DNA from: Ralstonia mannitolilytica
Lineage (GTDB): Bacteria > Pseudomonadota > Gammaproteobacteria > Burkholderiales > Burkholderiaceae
NCBI RefSeq assembly: GCF_905397375.1
Contig: NZ_CAJPVG010000007.1
Coordinates: 62,001 to 126,000 of the forward strand
Length of the DNA stretch: 64,000 nt
Direction: 5' to 3'
How positions within the stretch are numbered: the stretch's first letter is position 1; the number at the start of each line of letters is the position of its first letter. A program made the translations under genes and the position numbers. Below are positions 1-8,274 of the stretch, piece after piece. The notes below the pieces were generated by a model, which saw nothing but the letters and a program-made list of their open reading frames with translations, searched no databases and was not told where the DNA came from.

Positions 1-190
1 CGGCCACGTCGACGCCGGCATTGGCGAGCGCTTCCACGGCAAACGGGTTCAGGCGGCCGCTTGGCGCACTGCCTGCGCTGTAGGCACGCACATCCCTGGA
101 GAGCCTGCGTGCCCAGTGGTTCAGCATGCCTTCGGCCAGCACGCTGCGCGCGGAGTTGTGCGTACACAGGATCAGGACATTCGTCGGCAT
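1..190 (-). CDS. arsC: Arsenate reductase / low-molecular-weight phosphatase family (5' part only)
   Basis: The reading frame runs off the left edge, so only about 63 N-terminal residues are visible. It begins MPTNVLILCTHNSARS, which carries the CX5R phosphate-binding P-loop of the low-molecular-weight tyrosine phosphatase fold (Cys9 to Arg15). In an ars operon this fold is normally the arsenate reductase that turns arsenate into arsenite. It lies 16 bases downstream of arsR on the same strand, so the two are probably one operon. The catalytic Asp and resolving cysteines lie outside the window, so a plain tyrosine phosphatase cannot be excluded from sequence alone; the arsR neighbour decides the call. 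Confidence 0.85.
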   Translation of the reverse strand, partial: MPTNVLILCTHNSARSVLAEGMLNHWARRLSRDVRAYSAGSAPSGRLNPFAVEALANAGVDVA

Positions 191-206
191 ACGTCAGGCA
201 AGCGCA

Positions 207-530
207 TCAACATTGGCAGGAAACGGCGCTGACATCGAGGCACGGCGCGCCCTGGCAGCAGTTTTCAGTGAGAAAGCCGAGCAGCCCGTTCATGTGCGCG
301 AATGCGGCCCGATAGATCAGGTGGCGGCCGTTCCGCTCCTGGGTCACGAGTTGCGCACTCATGAGCTCCTTGAGGTGGAACGACAGCGTCGCGCCGGGCA
401 CGTCCAGCTGTTCTGCGAGGGCGCCCGGCGTGAGGCCCGCGGGTCCGGCCGCCACGAGCATGCGAAACACACGCAGCCGCACGGTGTGCGCGAGCGCGGC
501 TAAGGAACGGATGACGAGGGTTTCTTCCAT
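207..530 (-). CDS. arsR: ArsR/SmtB family metalloid-responsive repressor
   Basis: A 107-residue winged-helix repressor that starts MEETLVIRSLAALAH; the open frame continues further upstream, but this start fits the family length and sits next to the operator. The DNA-binding helix region (about residues 35-60, with LSFHLKELMSAQLV) is typical. The usual N-terminal CxC arsenic site is absent. Instead the C-terminus is Cys-rich: Cys91, Cys92 and Cys97, then Cys105 and Cys107. This resembles the C-terminal three-cysteine As(III)/Sb(III) site known from the Acidithiobacillus ferrooxidans type of ArsR. It probably represses itself and arsC through the palindrome just upstream. Confidence 0.9.
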   Translation of the reverse strand: MEETLVIRSLAALAHTVRLRVFRMLVAAGPAGLTPGALAEQLDVPGATLSFHLKELMSAQLVTQERNGRHLIYRAAFAHMNGLLGFLTENCCQGAPCLDVSAVSCQC

Positions 531-531
531 A

Positions 532-549
532 TTTCCAATATATTGGAAA
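532..549. promoter_or_regulatory. Perfect 18-bp palindrome, probable ArsR operator
   Basis: TTTCCAATATATTGGAAA is its own reverse complement and lies 2 bases upstream of the arsR start codon, between arsR and the divergent pstS-like gene. ArsR proteins bind imperfect AT-rich dyads overlapping their own promoters, so this is the obvious operator. Being so close to the ATG, a bound repressor could also block initiation; the transcript may be nearly leaderless. Binding is inferred. Confidence 0.75.
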
Positions 550-724
550 CATTCCGGGCAGACAATCGCTTCCGGACCCGACTTCCCGTGCCGAACGTTT
601 GCGGAATGCCTTACAACACACAGCGCGGCGAGGCCAGACGCGAACGGCTTCGCATGCCGTCCTGTCATCAATGCGTCGCTACAATCGCGAGCTTTGCTCT
701 CCTCCGCCGGTTGCGGCGCTTTCC

Positions 725-1786
725 ATGTTCAAGCACATTGTTTTCGCCCTGGCTGTTGCAGCCGCGGGCTTGCCGGTGGTCGCGGGCGCGCAGGTGCGCG
801 GTGCAGGGTCGACGGCCGCCGCACCGGTCTATCGCGTGTGGTCGACGGGGTATGCGGCGGCGTCCGGCGTCACGCTCAGCTATGACGCGGTGGGTTCCGG
901 CGAAGGCTTGAAGCGCATTCGCGCCGGCGACGTCGACTTCGGCGCGTCAGACGTGCCGCTTTCCGCGGCGGAGGCATCCAAGGCCGGCCTGGTCTGCGTG
1001 CCGTCGGTGGTCACGGGCGCGGTTCCCTTTGTGAACGTGCCCGGTGTGCCGCGCGGCCAGTTGAAGCTGACGGGCGAGCTGCTCGCCCAGATCTTCCTCG
1101 GCAAGGTCGAGACATGGGATGCCCCGGAGCTGCGTGCGCTGAATCCAGGCATGACGCTGCCCAAGCTGAAAATCCACCCCGTCGTGCGCGCCGATGGCTC
1201 CGGCACCACATACCACTTCACCGATTACCTGAGCGCGGTCAGCCCCGAGTGGAAGGCCACGTACGGCGCCAGGTCGACGGTGAGCTGGCCGGCAGGCTTC
1301 ACCGCCGCCAAGGGCAGCACGGACGTGGTCAAGGCCGTGCAGGCGACGCCGGGAGCGATCGGGTATGTCGACTACAACTACGTCGTCGACAACGACCTGA
1401 ACGGCGTGCAGCTGCGCAATGCGGCGGGACGCTTCGTGAGCGCGCAGGTCAGCGGCTTCCGTGAGGCCGTGCTGCAAAGCGCGTGGAACCGCAAGGGCGA
1501 TTTCACCGCGCCGCTGGTCAATCTGCCCGGCGCGGAAACGTGGCCGATCACCATGGGCACGTTCATCATCGTGCCGGCGGTGAGCCGCTCAGGCACACGC
1601 ACGCTGGCGGCCTTGAAGTTTCTGACGTGGGGTTACTTCCACGGGGACGAGCTGGCCGCGCGCGCGAAGTTCGTACCGTTGCCCGAGCGGGTGCAGGCGA
1701 GCGCCTATCGTGAGCTGTCGCGGGTGACGGACGCATCGGGCACTCCCATCGGCCTGCAGAGCATGCCGGCAAACTGGAGCAAATAG
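725..1786 (+). CDS. Phosphate ABC transporter substrate-binding protein, PstS-like
   Basis: A 353-residue exported protein. The start at MFKHIVFALAVAAAGLPVVAGA was chosen because it opens a clean signal peptide (about 22 residues); the open frame extends 42 codons further upstream without one. The mature part shows PstS landmarks: GAGSTAAAPVY near the N-terminus, GSGEGLKRI, FGASDVPLS, RADGSGTTYHFTDYLS and PGAIGYVDYNYV. These line the phosphate pocket in the family. No pstCAB genes follow. It is transcribed divergently from arsRC and may share that control region; phosphate-binding proteins are often found beside ars operons, where phosphate and arsenate compete for uptake. Confidence 0.85.
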   Translation: MFKHIVFALAVAAAGLPVVAGAQVRGAGSTAAAPVYRVWSTGYAAASGVTLSYDAVGSGEGLKRIRAGDVDFGASDVPLSAAEASKAGLVCVPSVVTGAVPFVNVPGVPRGQLKLTGELLAQIFLGKVETWDAPELRALNPGMTLPKLKIHPVVRADGSGTTYHFTDYLSAVSPEWKATYGARSTVSWPAGFTAAKGSTDVVKAVQATPGAIGYVDYNYVVDNDLNGVQLRNAAGRFVSAQVSGFREAVLQSAWNRKGDFTAPLVNLPGAETWPITMGTFIIVPAVSRSGTRTLAALKFLTWGYFHGDELAARAKFVPLPERVQASAYRELSRVTDASGTPIGLQSMPANWSK

Positions 1787-1936
1787 GCTGCCGAGGCAGT
1801 GTCGGCGTGACGCCGCCGCACCATCTTGACGCGAGTCAGGCGGCGCACTGAAAGCTTTGCAACAGGGCTGGATTGTTCCGGCGCGTTTCCTATAGTGGTC
1901 ATTCGCCGCACAGGCCAGCCAGCACGGGAAGCAGAC

Positions 1937-2137
1937 ATGGGTACCGCCATTGCAGACCAGGATGAGCAGATCGACAAGATCGCGCAGGACACCGGCGCGC
2001 CGGCCGACCTTGTCCGCGTGCAGTACATGGAGACATTGCGCACATTGGCCGCCGATGCGCGGGTGCACGACTACCTCTCGTTGTTCGTCACGCGCCGCGT
2101 GATGGCGGCGTTCCGGCCGCGCCGCACGCCGGGCTAG
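1937..2137 (+). CDS. Small DUF3562-like protein
   Basis: A 66-residue cytoplasmic protein starting MGTAIADQDEQIDKIAQDTG. The pattern IAQDTGAPADLVRVQY, then a helix with LAADARVHDYLSLFVTRRV and a basic end, matches my recollection of the DUF3562 small proteins common in Ralstonia and Burkholderia. No function is known. It is predicted to be helical and possibly DNA-associated because of the arginine-rich tail (RRVMAAFRPRRTPG), but that is a guess. It stands alone between pstS and the convergent esterase gene, separated from the latter by 7 bases. Confidence 0.7.
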   Translation: MGTAIADQDEQIDKIAQDTGAPADLVRVQYMETLRTLAADARVHDYLSLFVTRRVMAAFRPRRTPG

Positions 2138-2144
2138 CGCGCGC

Positions 2145-3104
2145 TCATTCCTCGCTGATCATCCCGACAAAGGCATGCGCCGCGCGGCGCATCCATTCGC
2201 GCGCCCGTTCGGCCTCGGGCTGGATGCGCGCAAAGCCGTGCGTCATGCCGGAGGCTTCAATGGTGATGACTTGCGCGCCGTGCTGCACGAGGTGGTCGGC
2301 GTACTGCAGGCCGTCATCACGCAGCACATCGTGCGCGGCCACGATGACGACCGTGTCGGGTGGCGTGTGCTGCGGCGGCTGCGCCATGGGGAAGATGCGC
2401 GCATCCTGCTCGGCGAGTGGCTTGGCCAGCTGCTGTGCACCGATGAACTGCGTCCAGTACCAGCGCATTTCGTCGCGCGTGAGGCCGGGGCCTTGTGCGA
2501 ACGCGTTGTAGCTCTCGCTGCCGAAAGCGGGCGTGGTGACCGGGTAGACGAGAAACTGCGCGTTCACGAGGCCCGGGCGGACCATGACATGCACGGCCTC
2601 CGCAGCCTGCGCGGCAAGATGCCCGCCCGCGCTGTCGCCACCCACGGCCAGGAAGCCCGGATCGAAGCCAAGCCGCAAGCGCTGTTCGGCCAGATACGCC
2701 AACGCATCGCGCGCGTCGTCTGCGGGGGCGGGAAACGGGTGCTCCGGCGCCAGGCGGTAATCGACGCTGACGACTGCACAGCCGGTGTCCTGCGCAAGCA
2801 GCGCTGCCAGCATGCGATGCGTCGTACGCGCCGACCCGACCACCCAGCCGCCACCGTGGAACCACACCAGCAGGCGCGGCCGCGCCACGCGCCTGGGGCG
2901 GAACACGACGGCATCGAGCGTGCGGCCCGCAAGCGGCAGGCTCAGGTCGGACACCTCCACACCGTCGGGCAGGGGCCGATCCGACAGCTGCGCAATCGCT
3001 TCGAATTGCGCGCGGCGCGCGGCGGCATCTTCCGGTGCCGGCAAGGCGCCGAATCGTTCGGCAACGCGTTGGTAGAACTGCAGGATCTGCGGATCGACGG
3101 CCAT
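2145..3104 (-). CDS. Alpha/beta hydrolase, hormone-sensitive-lipase family esterase
   Basis: A 319-residue carboxylesterase. It has the oxyanion-hole motif HGGGW (residues 83-87), the nucleophile motif GDSAGG with Ser158, and near the C-terminus AAHDVLRDDG and GMTHGF, which supply the acid and His of the triad. These define the HSL (type IV) esterase family, which cleaves short-chain acyl esters. The start MAVDPQILQF matches the family length; the open frame runs over 140 codons further upstream but that sequence is arginine- and glycine-rich noise. No strong ribosome-binding site is visible, so the start is moderately sure. No signal peptide. Substrate unknown. Confidence 0.85.
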   Translation of the reverse strand: MAVDPQILQFYQRVAERFGALPAPEDAAARRAQFEAIAQLSDRPLPDGVEVSDLSLPLAGRTLDAVVFRPRRVARPRLLVWFHGGGWVVGSARTTHRMLAALLAQDTGCAVVSVDYRLAPEHPFPAPADDARDALAYLAEQRLRLGFDPGFLAVGGDSAGGHLAAQAAEAVHVMVRPGLVNAQFLVYPVTTPAFGSESYNAFAQGPGLTRDEMRWYWTQFIGAQQLAKPLAEQDARIFPMAQPPQHTPPDTVVIVAAHDVLRDDGLQYADHLVQHGAQVITIEASGMTHGFARIQPEAERAREWMRRAAHAFVGMISEE

Positions 3105-3265
3105 GGCATGAGTCGGTTTCAATAACCGCCGAAGTGTAGCGCGACCGCCTCCCCTGCCGCGATACGCCGGCAAGCGGAATGACGCGCCCAGCGTCGGCAC
3201 GCGCGCGCCCTGCGCCTGGATCTGCCGATGGAAAGACTGACCACTTCGTGGAAGGCGGCGCGCCG

Positions 3266-3727
3266 TCAGCCGCGCTGCCCGATGCCGAGCCGCCAGTGCT
3301 CGATCTTGGTACAGCGGTCCTGCACGGCCGGAATGCCCGCGGCGCGCGCCACGGCGATGGCCTCGTCGTTGACGATGCCCAGCTGCACCCAGATGCCGCC
3401 CACGCCCAGTGCCACCGCCTCCTGCACCACCGGCAAGACTTGTTCCGCGCGACGGAAGATGTCGACCAGGTCGATGCGTTGTCCCGCCGCGGCCAGCGTG
3501 GTCGCGGCTTCCGTCAGCGTGGCATGGCACGGCTCACCGAGGACATCCTCGCCCGCATGCTGCGGATTGACCGGCACGATGCGATAGCCGGCCTGCTGCA
3601 GATAGCGCGCCACGTCGTAGCTCGGCCGCGTGGGGCGCGGGGACAGTCCGACCACCGCGATGGTCTTGCCGGACAGCAGCCGGCGCATGGTGGCCTGTTC
3701 GTCTGCGTAGGAAGGTTGGGTGGACAT
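3266..3727 (-). CDS. CoA-binding domain protein (YccU-like)
   Basis: A 153-residue single-domain protein with a Rossmann-like CoA-binding fold: SGKTIAVVGLSPRPTRPSYDVARYL near the N-terminus, IVPVNPQHAGEDVLGE, then DIFRRAEQVLPVVQEAVALGVG and IWVQLGIVNDEA. This is the YccU/COG1832 family, related to the CoA-binding domain of succinyl-CoA synthetase. Function is not established; it presumably binds CoA or acyl-CoA. The start MSTQPSYADEQ fits the family. It lies 14 bases downstream of the DUF3298-type gene on the same strand and could be co-transcribed with it. Confidence 0.85.
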   Translation of the reverse strand: MSTQPSYADEQATMRRLLSGKTIAVVGLSPRPTRPSYDVARYLQQAGYRIVPVNPQHAGEDVLGEPCHATLTEAATTLAAAGQRIDLVDIFRRAEQVLPVVQEAVALGVGGIWVQLGIVNDEAIAVARAAGIPAVQDRCTKIEHWRLGIGQRG

Positions 3728-3741
3728 GGTCGGCAATGCAG

Positions 3742-4884
3742 TCAGGTGGTCGGCCGCCTGCATGCGGCCCCAAGGTCGGGAAGCCGCACGACGGCGCGGA
3801 ACGCACCCCGCGCGTACGGCCCCACTTCGTATGGCCCGTAATGCACGACGATGCGCTCGCCTTGCAGCGTAAACGGAAACGTGGCGTTGCGCAGGTCCTT
3901 CTCCTTGAGCGCGCCGCGTGGCGCCTCGGGTGCGCCTTCGCGCTTGAGGGACTCGACAATCTGCGTGTTGAAGGCTTGCAGGCAGGCGGGCGTCGGGTTC
4001 AGCACGTCGGCCAGCACAACGGGCTGGAAGCCTTCCGGACCACGCCGCCAGTTGCCGGCCGAGAAGCCGTAGTTGCCGTGCGCCCCGCCGCTGTAGGCCC
4101 ACACCATGCGCAGCAGGCTCACGGTGTCACCCACGCCGACGACGCTGATGCGGACAACGCACTCGGTGTCGTACTGGTCGCAGCGGCGCAGGCGCAGCGA
4201 TTGTACGAGCGCATCGACCGCCGCGTCGCCGGTGACCGGGTAGCGCTCCGTGAGCTTCGCCTGACCGGACGTCGTCGTCGCTTCGAGATACTGCGCGACG
4301 CGCTTGAGTGCAAAGGGCCGACTGCGGCCGCCGTCGCTCCAGTTGCCCGTGGCGGTGGTGCCGTCGGCCGACAGCGCGCCCGACAGCATGCCGCCCTCGC
4401 GCACGACGGACTGGCCGGACGCGTCCAGCCCCTCGGCGCGCTCGCGCCACACGAAGCGGCGCTCGGGTGCATTGCGGCCCTCGATCGTCCACAGCGCGCG
4501 GCCGTCCGGACGGTCGTCGTACGCTTCGCCGGTGAGCGTGTCGGCGGCGGCCTCCTTGTCTTTGTCCTGTCCGCCGCCTGACCGGTCGTAGACGCTGAGC
4601 CAGATGTTCCACGCGGAGCTGTCGGCGCCCTTCTCGACCATGCCCTGCCAGAACGTGCCGACGTAGCGCTCGCGCTGCTCTGTCGATTTTGCAAGAGGGG
4701 CGATTGGCGCAGAAGCAACGGATGGGGCGGCGGAGGGCGCACTGGGCGTCGCCCCAGGCGGCGTCGGCACCTTATCCGCGCCGGCATGTGCCGCGCCGGT
4801 GGCGCCGAGTGCCGCCATCAAGGTAACAAAAACGCCCGCTGCCTCGCGCTTGCGCGCCCGTTGGCGCGCACTTTCTTCTTGCAT
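3742..4884 (-). CDS. Exported protein with DUF3298 (RsiV-like) C-terminal domain
   Basis: A 380-residue protein. The start MQEESARQRARKREA is set by a strong ribosome-binding site (GGAGGGGAAGC directly before the ATG). Residues 15-35 look like a signal peptide ending at AHA, followed by a Pro/Ala/Ser-rich linker and the YVGTFWQGMVEKGAD segment. The C-terminal half (SVVGVGDTVSLLRMVWAYSGGAHGN, then LADVLNPTPACLQAFN) resembles DUF3298, the lysozyme-binding fold of RsiV. No transmembrane anchor is seen, so it is probably periplasmic, possibly binding or resisting a muramidase; that is inference. Confidence 0.7.
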   Translation of the reverse strand: MQEESARQRARKREAAGVFVTLMAALGATGAAHAGADKVPTPPGATPSAPSAAPSVASAPIAPLAKSTEQRERYVGTFWQGMVEKGADSSAWNIWLSVYDRSGGGQDKDKEAAADTLTGEAYDDRPDGRALWTIEGRNAPERRFVWRERAEGLDASGQSVVREGGMLSGALSADGTTATGNWSDGGRSRPFALKRVAQYLEATTTSGQAKLTERYPVTGDAAVDALVQSLRLRRCDQYDTECVVRISVVGVGDTVSLLRMVWAYSGGAHGNYGFSAGNWRRGPEGFQPVVLADVLNPTPACLQAFNTQIVESLKREGAPEAPRGALKEKDLRNATFPFTLQGERIVVHYGPYEVGPYARGAFRAVVRLPDLGAACRRPTT

Positions 4885-5219
4885 GCTTCCCCTCCGATGA
4901 GCCGGCACGACCGACCGCTCGCGTGCTGCGGGCCGGCGGTTCTTCAAGCCCGGCGCGCGATACGGCAAAACGGTGGGACTGGGCAGGTGCTGTCGGCGTT
5001 CCGTCAGCGTTGTGCTCGAGCGCACCATACGTCACATCCCGCCACTTTTGCAGCGCTTGCATTCGATTGCAATCCGACACACTTTGTTACGTCCCCTGGC
5101 GGGTTCGTCGCACACAATGCGTTCGCACCCCGGCGGTTTGTGTCCAACGGTTGTGCCCCGCCGGCGCACCGTGGCGCACACAAGTGCACGACGCACACCA
5201 CGGTGCAAGGTTACCCCTC

Positions 5220-5244
5220 CCTTTCGAATTGACCCCTCGAAAGG
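5220..5244 (+). repeat. Inverted repeat in the leader of the FecR-like gene
   Basis: CCTTTCGA (5220-5227) and TCGAAAGG (5237-5244) are exact inverted copies with a 9-base loop. It sits 11 bases before the GC-rich terminator-like hairpin. It could be a protein-binding site or the first stem of a structured leader or small RNA. Confidence 0.5.
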
Positions 5245-5254
5245 ATTTCCCGTC

Positions 5255-5289
5255 CGCGCGGTGCTCCCCGGCCCGCGCGCTTTTTTTTT
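5255..5289 (+). terminator. Orphan intrinsic terminator or attenuator upstream of the FecR-like gene
   Basis: CGCGCGG (5255-5261) pairs with CCGCGCG (5273-5279) around an 11-base loop, followed by C and nine T residues (5281-5289). It has the form of a rho-independent terminator on the + strand, but no + strand gene ends here: the gene to the left runs the other way. It is therefore either the end of an unannotated small RNA or an attenuator about 160 bases before the FecR-like gene. Confidence 0.6.
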
Positions 5290-5451
5290 GCCTGTGCAAT
5301 TCGCGGGCCTGCCCCCTTCCCTCGCCGACCTTCATGCCGTGCACGTGGGCGATACACGCGCTTACAAAGGCAAGTCGGCCCTTGCCCGCCCGCCGCGTTA
5401 AATGAAGACGTACACGCGGCCGCGGCCGCCCACTGGAAGCGAGGGCTCATC

Positions 5452-7773
5452 ATGTCCAAGGTTTTGCGTCGTTCCTCATACGCCGGCACGCGGCTGCCGC
5501 AGGTGCTGCGCGCCGTTGGCGTGGCCGCAGTGCTGCTGGTGTGCGGCGCGCAGGCCGCCATGGCGGCGGATCCGGCTGCGCGCGTCGCGCGGCTGTCGGA
5601 CTTCTCCGGCGCGGTGAGCTTCGCACCGGCCGGCTCCGACGACTGGGCCGGGGCGACGCTCAACCGTCCGTTTACCAGCGGCGACCGGCTGTGGTCCGAC
5701 CAAGGCAGCCGCAGCGAGCTCCACGTGGGTTCCACGGCGCTGCGGCTCGGACAGAACACCGGCGCCACGCTCGTCGACCTGGACGACCACAACACCCAGG
5801 TCAAGCTGACGCAGGGCGCGCTGTCGGTGCGCGTACGCGCGTTGCCGCCCGACCAGACCGTCGAGATCGATACGCCCAACCTCGCCTTTACGCCGCAAGC
5901 GCCGGGCGAGTACCGCCTCGATGTCGCGCCCGATGGCTCCAGCACCACCGTCACCGTCTGGCGAGGACAGGGCACAGCCTATGGCGACGACCGTTCGCTG
6001 CCACTGTCGGCCGGTCAGCAGATCCGGTTTGACGGCACCGACCTCGCGCAGGCCGGCGGCACCGACAACCCTGGCCGCGATGCCTTCGACCGATGGGCCG
6101 AATCGCGCGATGCCCGCGAGGACGCGTCGGTCTCGGCGCGCTACGTTGGCCGCGAAATGACCGGCTACGAAGCCCTCGACGACTATGGCACGTGGCGTGA
6201 AGAAGCCGGCTACGGTGCCGTATGGGTGCCGCGCGCGGTGCCGGCCGGCTGGGCGCCGTACCGCACCGGACACTGGGCATGGATCGCGCCGTGGGGCTGG
6301 ACATGGGTCGACGATGCGCCCTGGGGTTTTGCCCCGTTCCACTATGGCCGCTGGGCCTACGTCGGTACCACATGGTGCTGGGTGCCGGGGCCTGTGGTGC
6401 CGCGGCCGGTGTATGCGCCGGCGCTCGTCGGCTTTGTCGGCGGCGGGGGCGGTGGTGGCGTGAGCTGGGGCATCCACATCTCGCTCGGATCCCCGGGTGT
6501 GGCGTGGTTCCCGCTCGCCCCGGGCGAGGCCTATCGCCCGGTCTACGCGGCCAGCCCGACCTATGTGACGAATATCAACCGCACGGTGGTGGTCAACAAC
6601 ATCACCGTCAACAAGACGATCATCCACAACAACGTGACGCGCATCACCAACGTGAACCGCGTCAGTTACGTCAACGCCAACAACCCCGCTGCGCTGACCG
6701 CCGTGCCCGCCAAGACGTTCGTCAACGGGCAGCCCGTCAACGGCGCGATGGCGAACCTGCGCCCCGAGCAGATGCGTGCACAGCTGGCACATGCCCAGTT
6801 CGTCTCGGCCCCCGCGCTGGCGCCCGTACGCGCGAGCCTGGTGGGAGCAGCGGCCAATGCGGGCCCCCGGGCGCAACCGCCGGCACAGGTGTTCGCGAAG
6901 CAGGCGATCGCCGTGCGCGCGCCCAATACGCCCGCGGGTGGGCATGACGCGCTGGCCGAGCGCTTCCGCTCGCAAGGCGGTACGTTGCCCGGTGCCGGCC
7001 CCGCGTGGACGGGCGGCAATACCGACGTGCGCGCCACGCGCCTGCATGGCCAGCCCAACGCGAAGATGCCGCCCGCCCCCCTTGTCGCGCAGGCAGCGGG
7101 CCTGCGCCTCACGCATGCCGCGCCCGCCGCACCGGCCCGCCCCGACGGCGAACCAGGCCGTGCGCCGCAGGAACATGCGCCCGCGCGCATGGGTCTGCTC
7201 GATGCGCCGAACGCCAATGCGCCGCATCCACAGAACGGTCCGCGCGATGCGCGCGCCGAGCCGGGTCCGCAGGGCTTCATGTCCGCAAGCCCGACCGGCC
7301 GGCCGGGTCCGGCGCCCGGCACCGCCGCGCCGCAGATGGCCGCCCCGGCGGGCAAGACGACACGTCCGCCACGGCATGAGGGGCCCACCGTTCCGGAAGA
7401 CGCGCATCACACGTCCGAATCACGCCCGCCGGCCGCGCACGTCACGGCCCCGACACCGCACGCGCGGCTCGGAAACCCGCCGCCGGAGCGCTTGAACGGC
7501 AACGCAACCGCGCAGATGCACGAACGCCCCCACGTTGCGCCGCCACAGAGCCGCACGTTCCACGCGCCGGACCAGCAGCGCGCACCGGAAGTCCACGCCG
7601 AAGCGCCCCATCGCGCGCCGCCCCCGCAAGCAGCCGAAATCCGCGCACCGCAGCCGCAGCCGCGCACGCCCGAGTTTCGCCCGCCGCAACCGCCGCAGGA
7701 GGCGCATCACAACGCCCAGCCGCATCCGCAAGGCAACCACGGCGAGGGGCACCGCGAGACCGAACACCGCTGA
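5452..7773 (+). CDS. Large exported FecR-like / DUF6600-type protein with low-complexity tail
   Basis: A 773-residue protein. Residues 1-40 form a signal peptide ending AQAAMA. Residues about 42-205 resemble a FecR-like beta-rich domain (ARLSDFSGAVSF, RLWSDQGSRSELHVGSTALRLG). Residues about 215-330 are very rich in Trp and Gly (WAPYRTGHWAWIAPWGWTWV and DAPWGFAPFHYGRW), which matches the DUF6600 type. A stretch rich in Asn and Thr follows (about 365-410). The last 300 residues are Pro/Ala/His-rich low complexity, ending HGEGHRETEHR. It has no anti-sigma helix and no sigma gene nearby, so a signalling role is unlikely. The role is unknown; cell-surface or periplasmic location is inferred. Confidence 0.75.
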   Translation: MSKVLRRSSYAGTRLPQVLRAVGVAAVLLVCGAQAAMAADPAARVARLSDFSGAVSFAPAGSDDWAGATLNRPFTSGDRLWSDQGSRSELHVGSTALRLGQNTGATLVDLDDHNTQVKLTQGALSVRVRALPPDQTVEIDTPNLAFTPQAPGEYRLDVAPDGSSTTVTVWRGQGTAYGDDRSLPLSAGQQIRFDGTDLAQAGGTDNPGRDAFDRWAESRDAREDASVSARYVGREMTGYEALDDYGTWREEAGYGAVWVPRAVPAGWAPYRTGHWAWIAPWGWTWVDDAPWGFAPFHYGRWAYVGTTWCWVPGPVVPRPVYAPALVGFVGGGGGGGVSWGIHISLGSPGVAWFPLAPGEAYRPVYAASPTYVTNINRTVVVNNITVNKTIIHNNVTRITNVNRVSYVNANNPAALTAVPAKTFVNGQPVNGAMANLRPEQMRAQLAHAQFVSAPALAPVRASLVGAAANAGPRAQPPAQVFAKQAIAVRAPNTPAGGHDALAERFRSQGGTLPGAGPAWTGGNTDVRATRLHGQPNAKMPPAPLVAQAAGLRLTHAAPAAPARPDGEPGRAPQEHAPARMGLLDAPNANAPHPQNGPRDARAEPGPQGFMSASPTGRPGPAPGTAAPQMAAPAGKTTRPPRHEGPTVPEDAHHTSESRPPAAHVTAPTPHARLGNPPPERLNGNATAQMHERPHVAPPQSRTFHAPDQQRAPEVHAEAPHRAPPPQAAEIRAPQPQPRTPEFRPPQPPQEAHHNAQPHPQGNHGEGHRETEHR

Positions 7774-7786
7774 GCCCGCGGCGCGC

Positions 7787-7816
7787 AAAAAAAAAGCAGC
7801 CCAACCGGGCTGCTTT
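7787..7816. terminator. Bidirectional intrinsic terminator ending the ATP synthase operon
   Basis: AAAGCAGCCC (7793-7802) and GGGCTGCTTT (7807-7816) form a 10-bp perfect stem with loop AACC. Nine A residues at 7787-7795 give a U-run for transcripts coming from the minus strand, so it chiefly terminates the atp operon; it can also serve the FecR-like gene on the other strand. Confidence 0.9.
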
Positions 7817-7857
7817 CTTCATCCGGACCGGCCGAAGACGGCCGGCTCGACACTGCC

Positions 7858-8274
7858 TTAGCGCTTGCGGCGCAGGCGCGCGATCGCTGCCAGCTGCGCA
7901 GCGGCCACGGCAAGTTCGCTTTGTGCACGCGCGAGGTCCAGATCGCTGCTCTGATTCTGCAACGCCTCTTCGGCCGCGCGCTTCGCTTCGTTCGCCTTGG
8001 CTTCGTCCAGGTCGTGGCCGCGGATTGCGGTGTCGGCCAGCACGGTCACCTTCTTCGGCTGCACTTCGAGAATGCCACCGGCAACGAACACGAACTCTTC
8101 GCCGCCGTCGTCCTTCTCGATGCGCACGGCGCCCGGCTTGATGCGCGTGATCAGCGGCGTGTGGCCCGGCAGAATGCCCAGCTCGCCGGCTTCCCCGGGC
8201 AGTGCCACGAACTTGGCATTGCCCGAGAAGATCTCCTGCTCGGCGCTGACGACGTCTACATGAATGGTTGCCAT
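7858..8274 (-). CDS. atpC: F1Fo ATP synthase epsilon subunit
   Basis: A 138-residue central-stalk subunit of F1. The N-terminal beta-sandwich is clear (MATIHVDVVSAEQEIFSG, GILPGHTPLITRIKPG) and the C-terminal helical hairpin is Ala/Glu-rich (AKRAAEEALQN, SELAVAAAQLAAIARL). Epsilon connects gamma to the c-ring and can inhibit ATP hydrolysis. It is the last gene of the operon, 91 bases after atpD and just before a strong terminator. Confidence 0.98.
   Translation of the reverse strand: MATIHVDVVSAEQEIFSGNAKFVALPGEAGELGILPGHTPLITRIKPGAVRIEKDDGGEEFVFVAGGILEVQPKKVTVLADTAIRGHDLDEAKANEAKRAAEEALQNQSSDLDLARAQSELAVAAAQLAAIARLRRKR

Larger units (their letters stand above)
4885..5451. other. 567-bp intergenic region with no credible gene
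   Basis: This stretch lies between two divergently transcribed exported-protein genes. Small open frames in it overlap in all phases and have no ribosome-binding sites or recognisable products. It holds two structured elements on the + strand: an inverted repeat at 5220-5244 and a GC-rich hairpin followed by nine T residues at 5255-5289, listed separately. No clear sigma-70 promoter could be picked out by eye. Confidence 0.6.
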
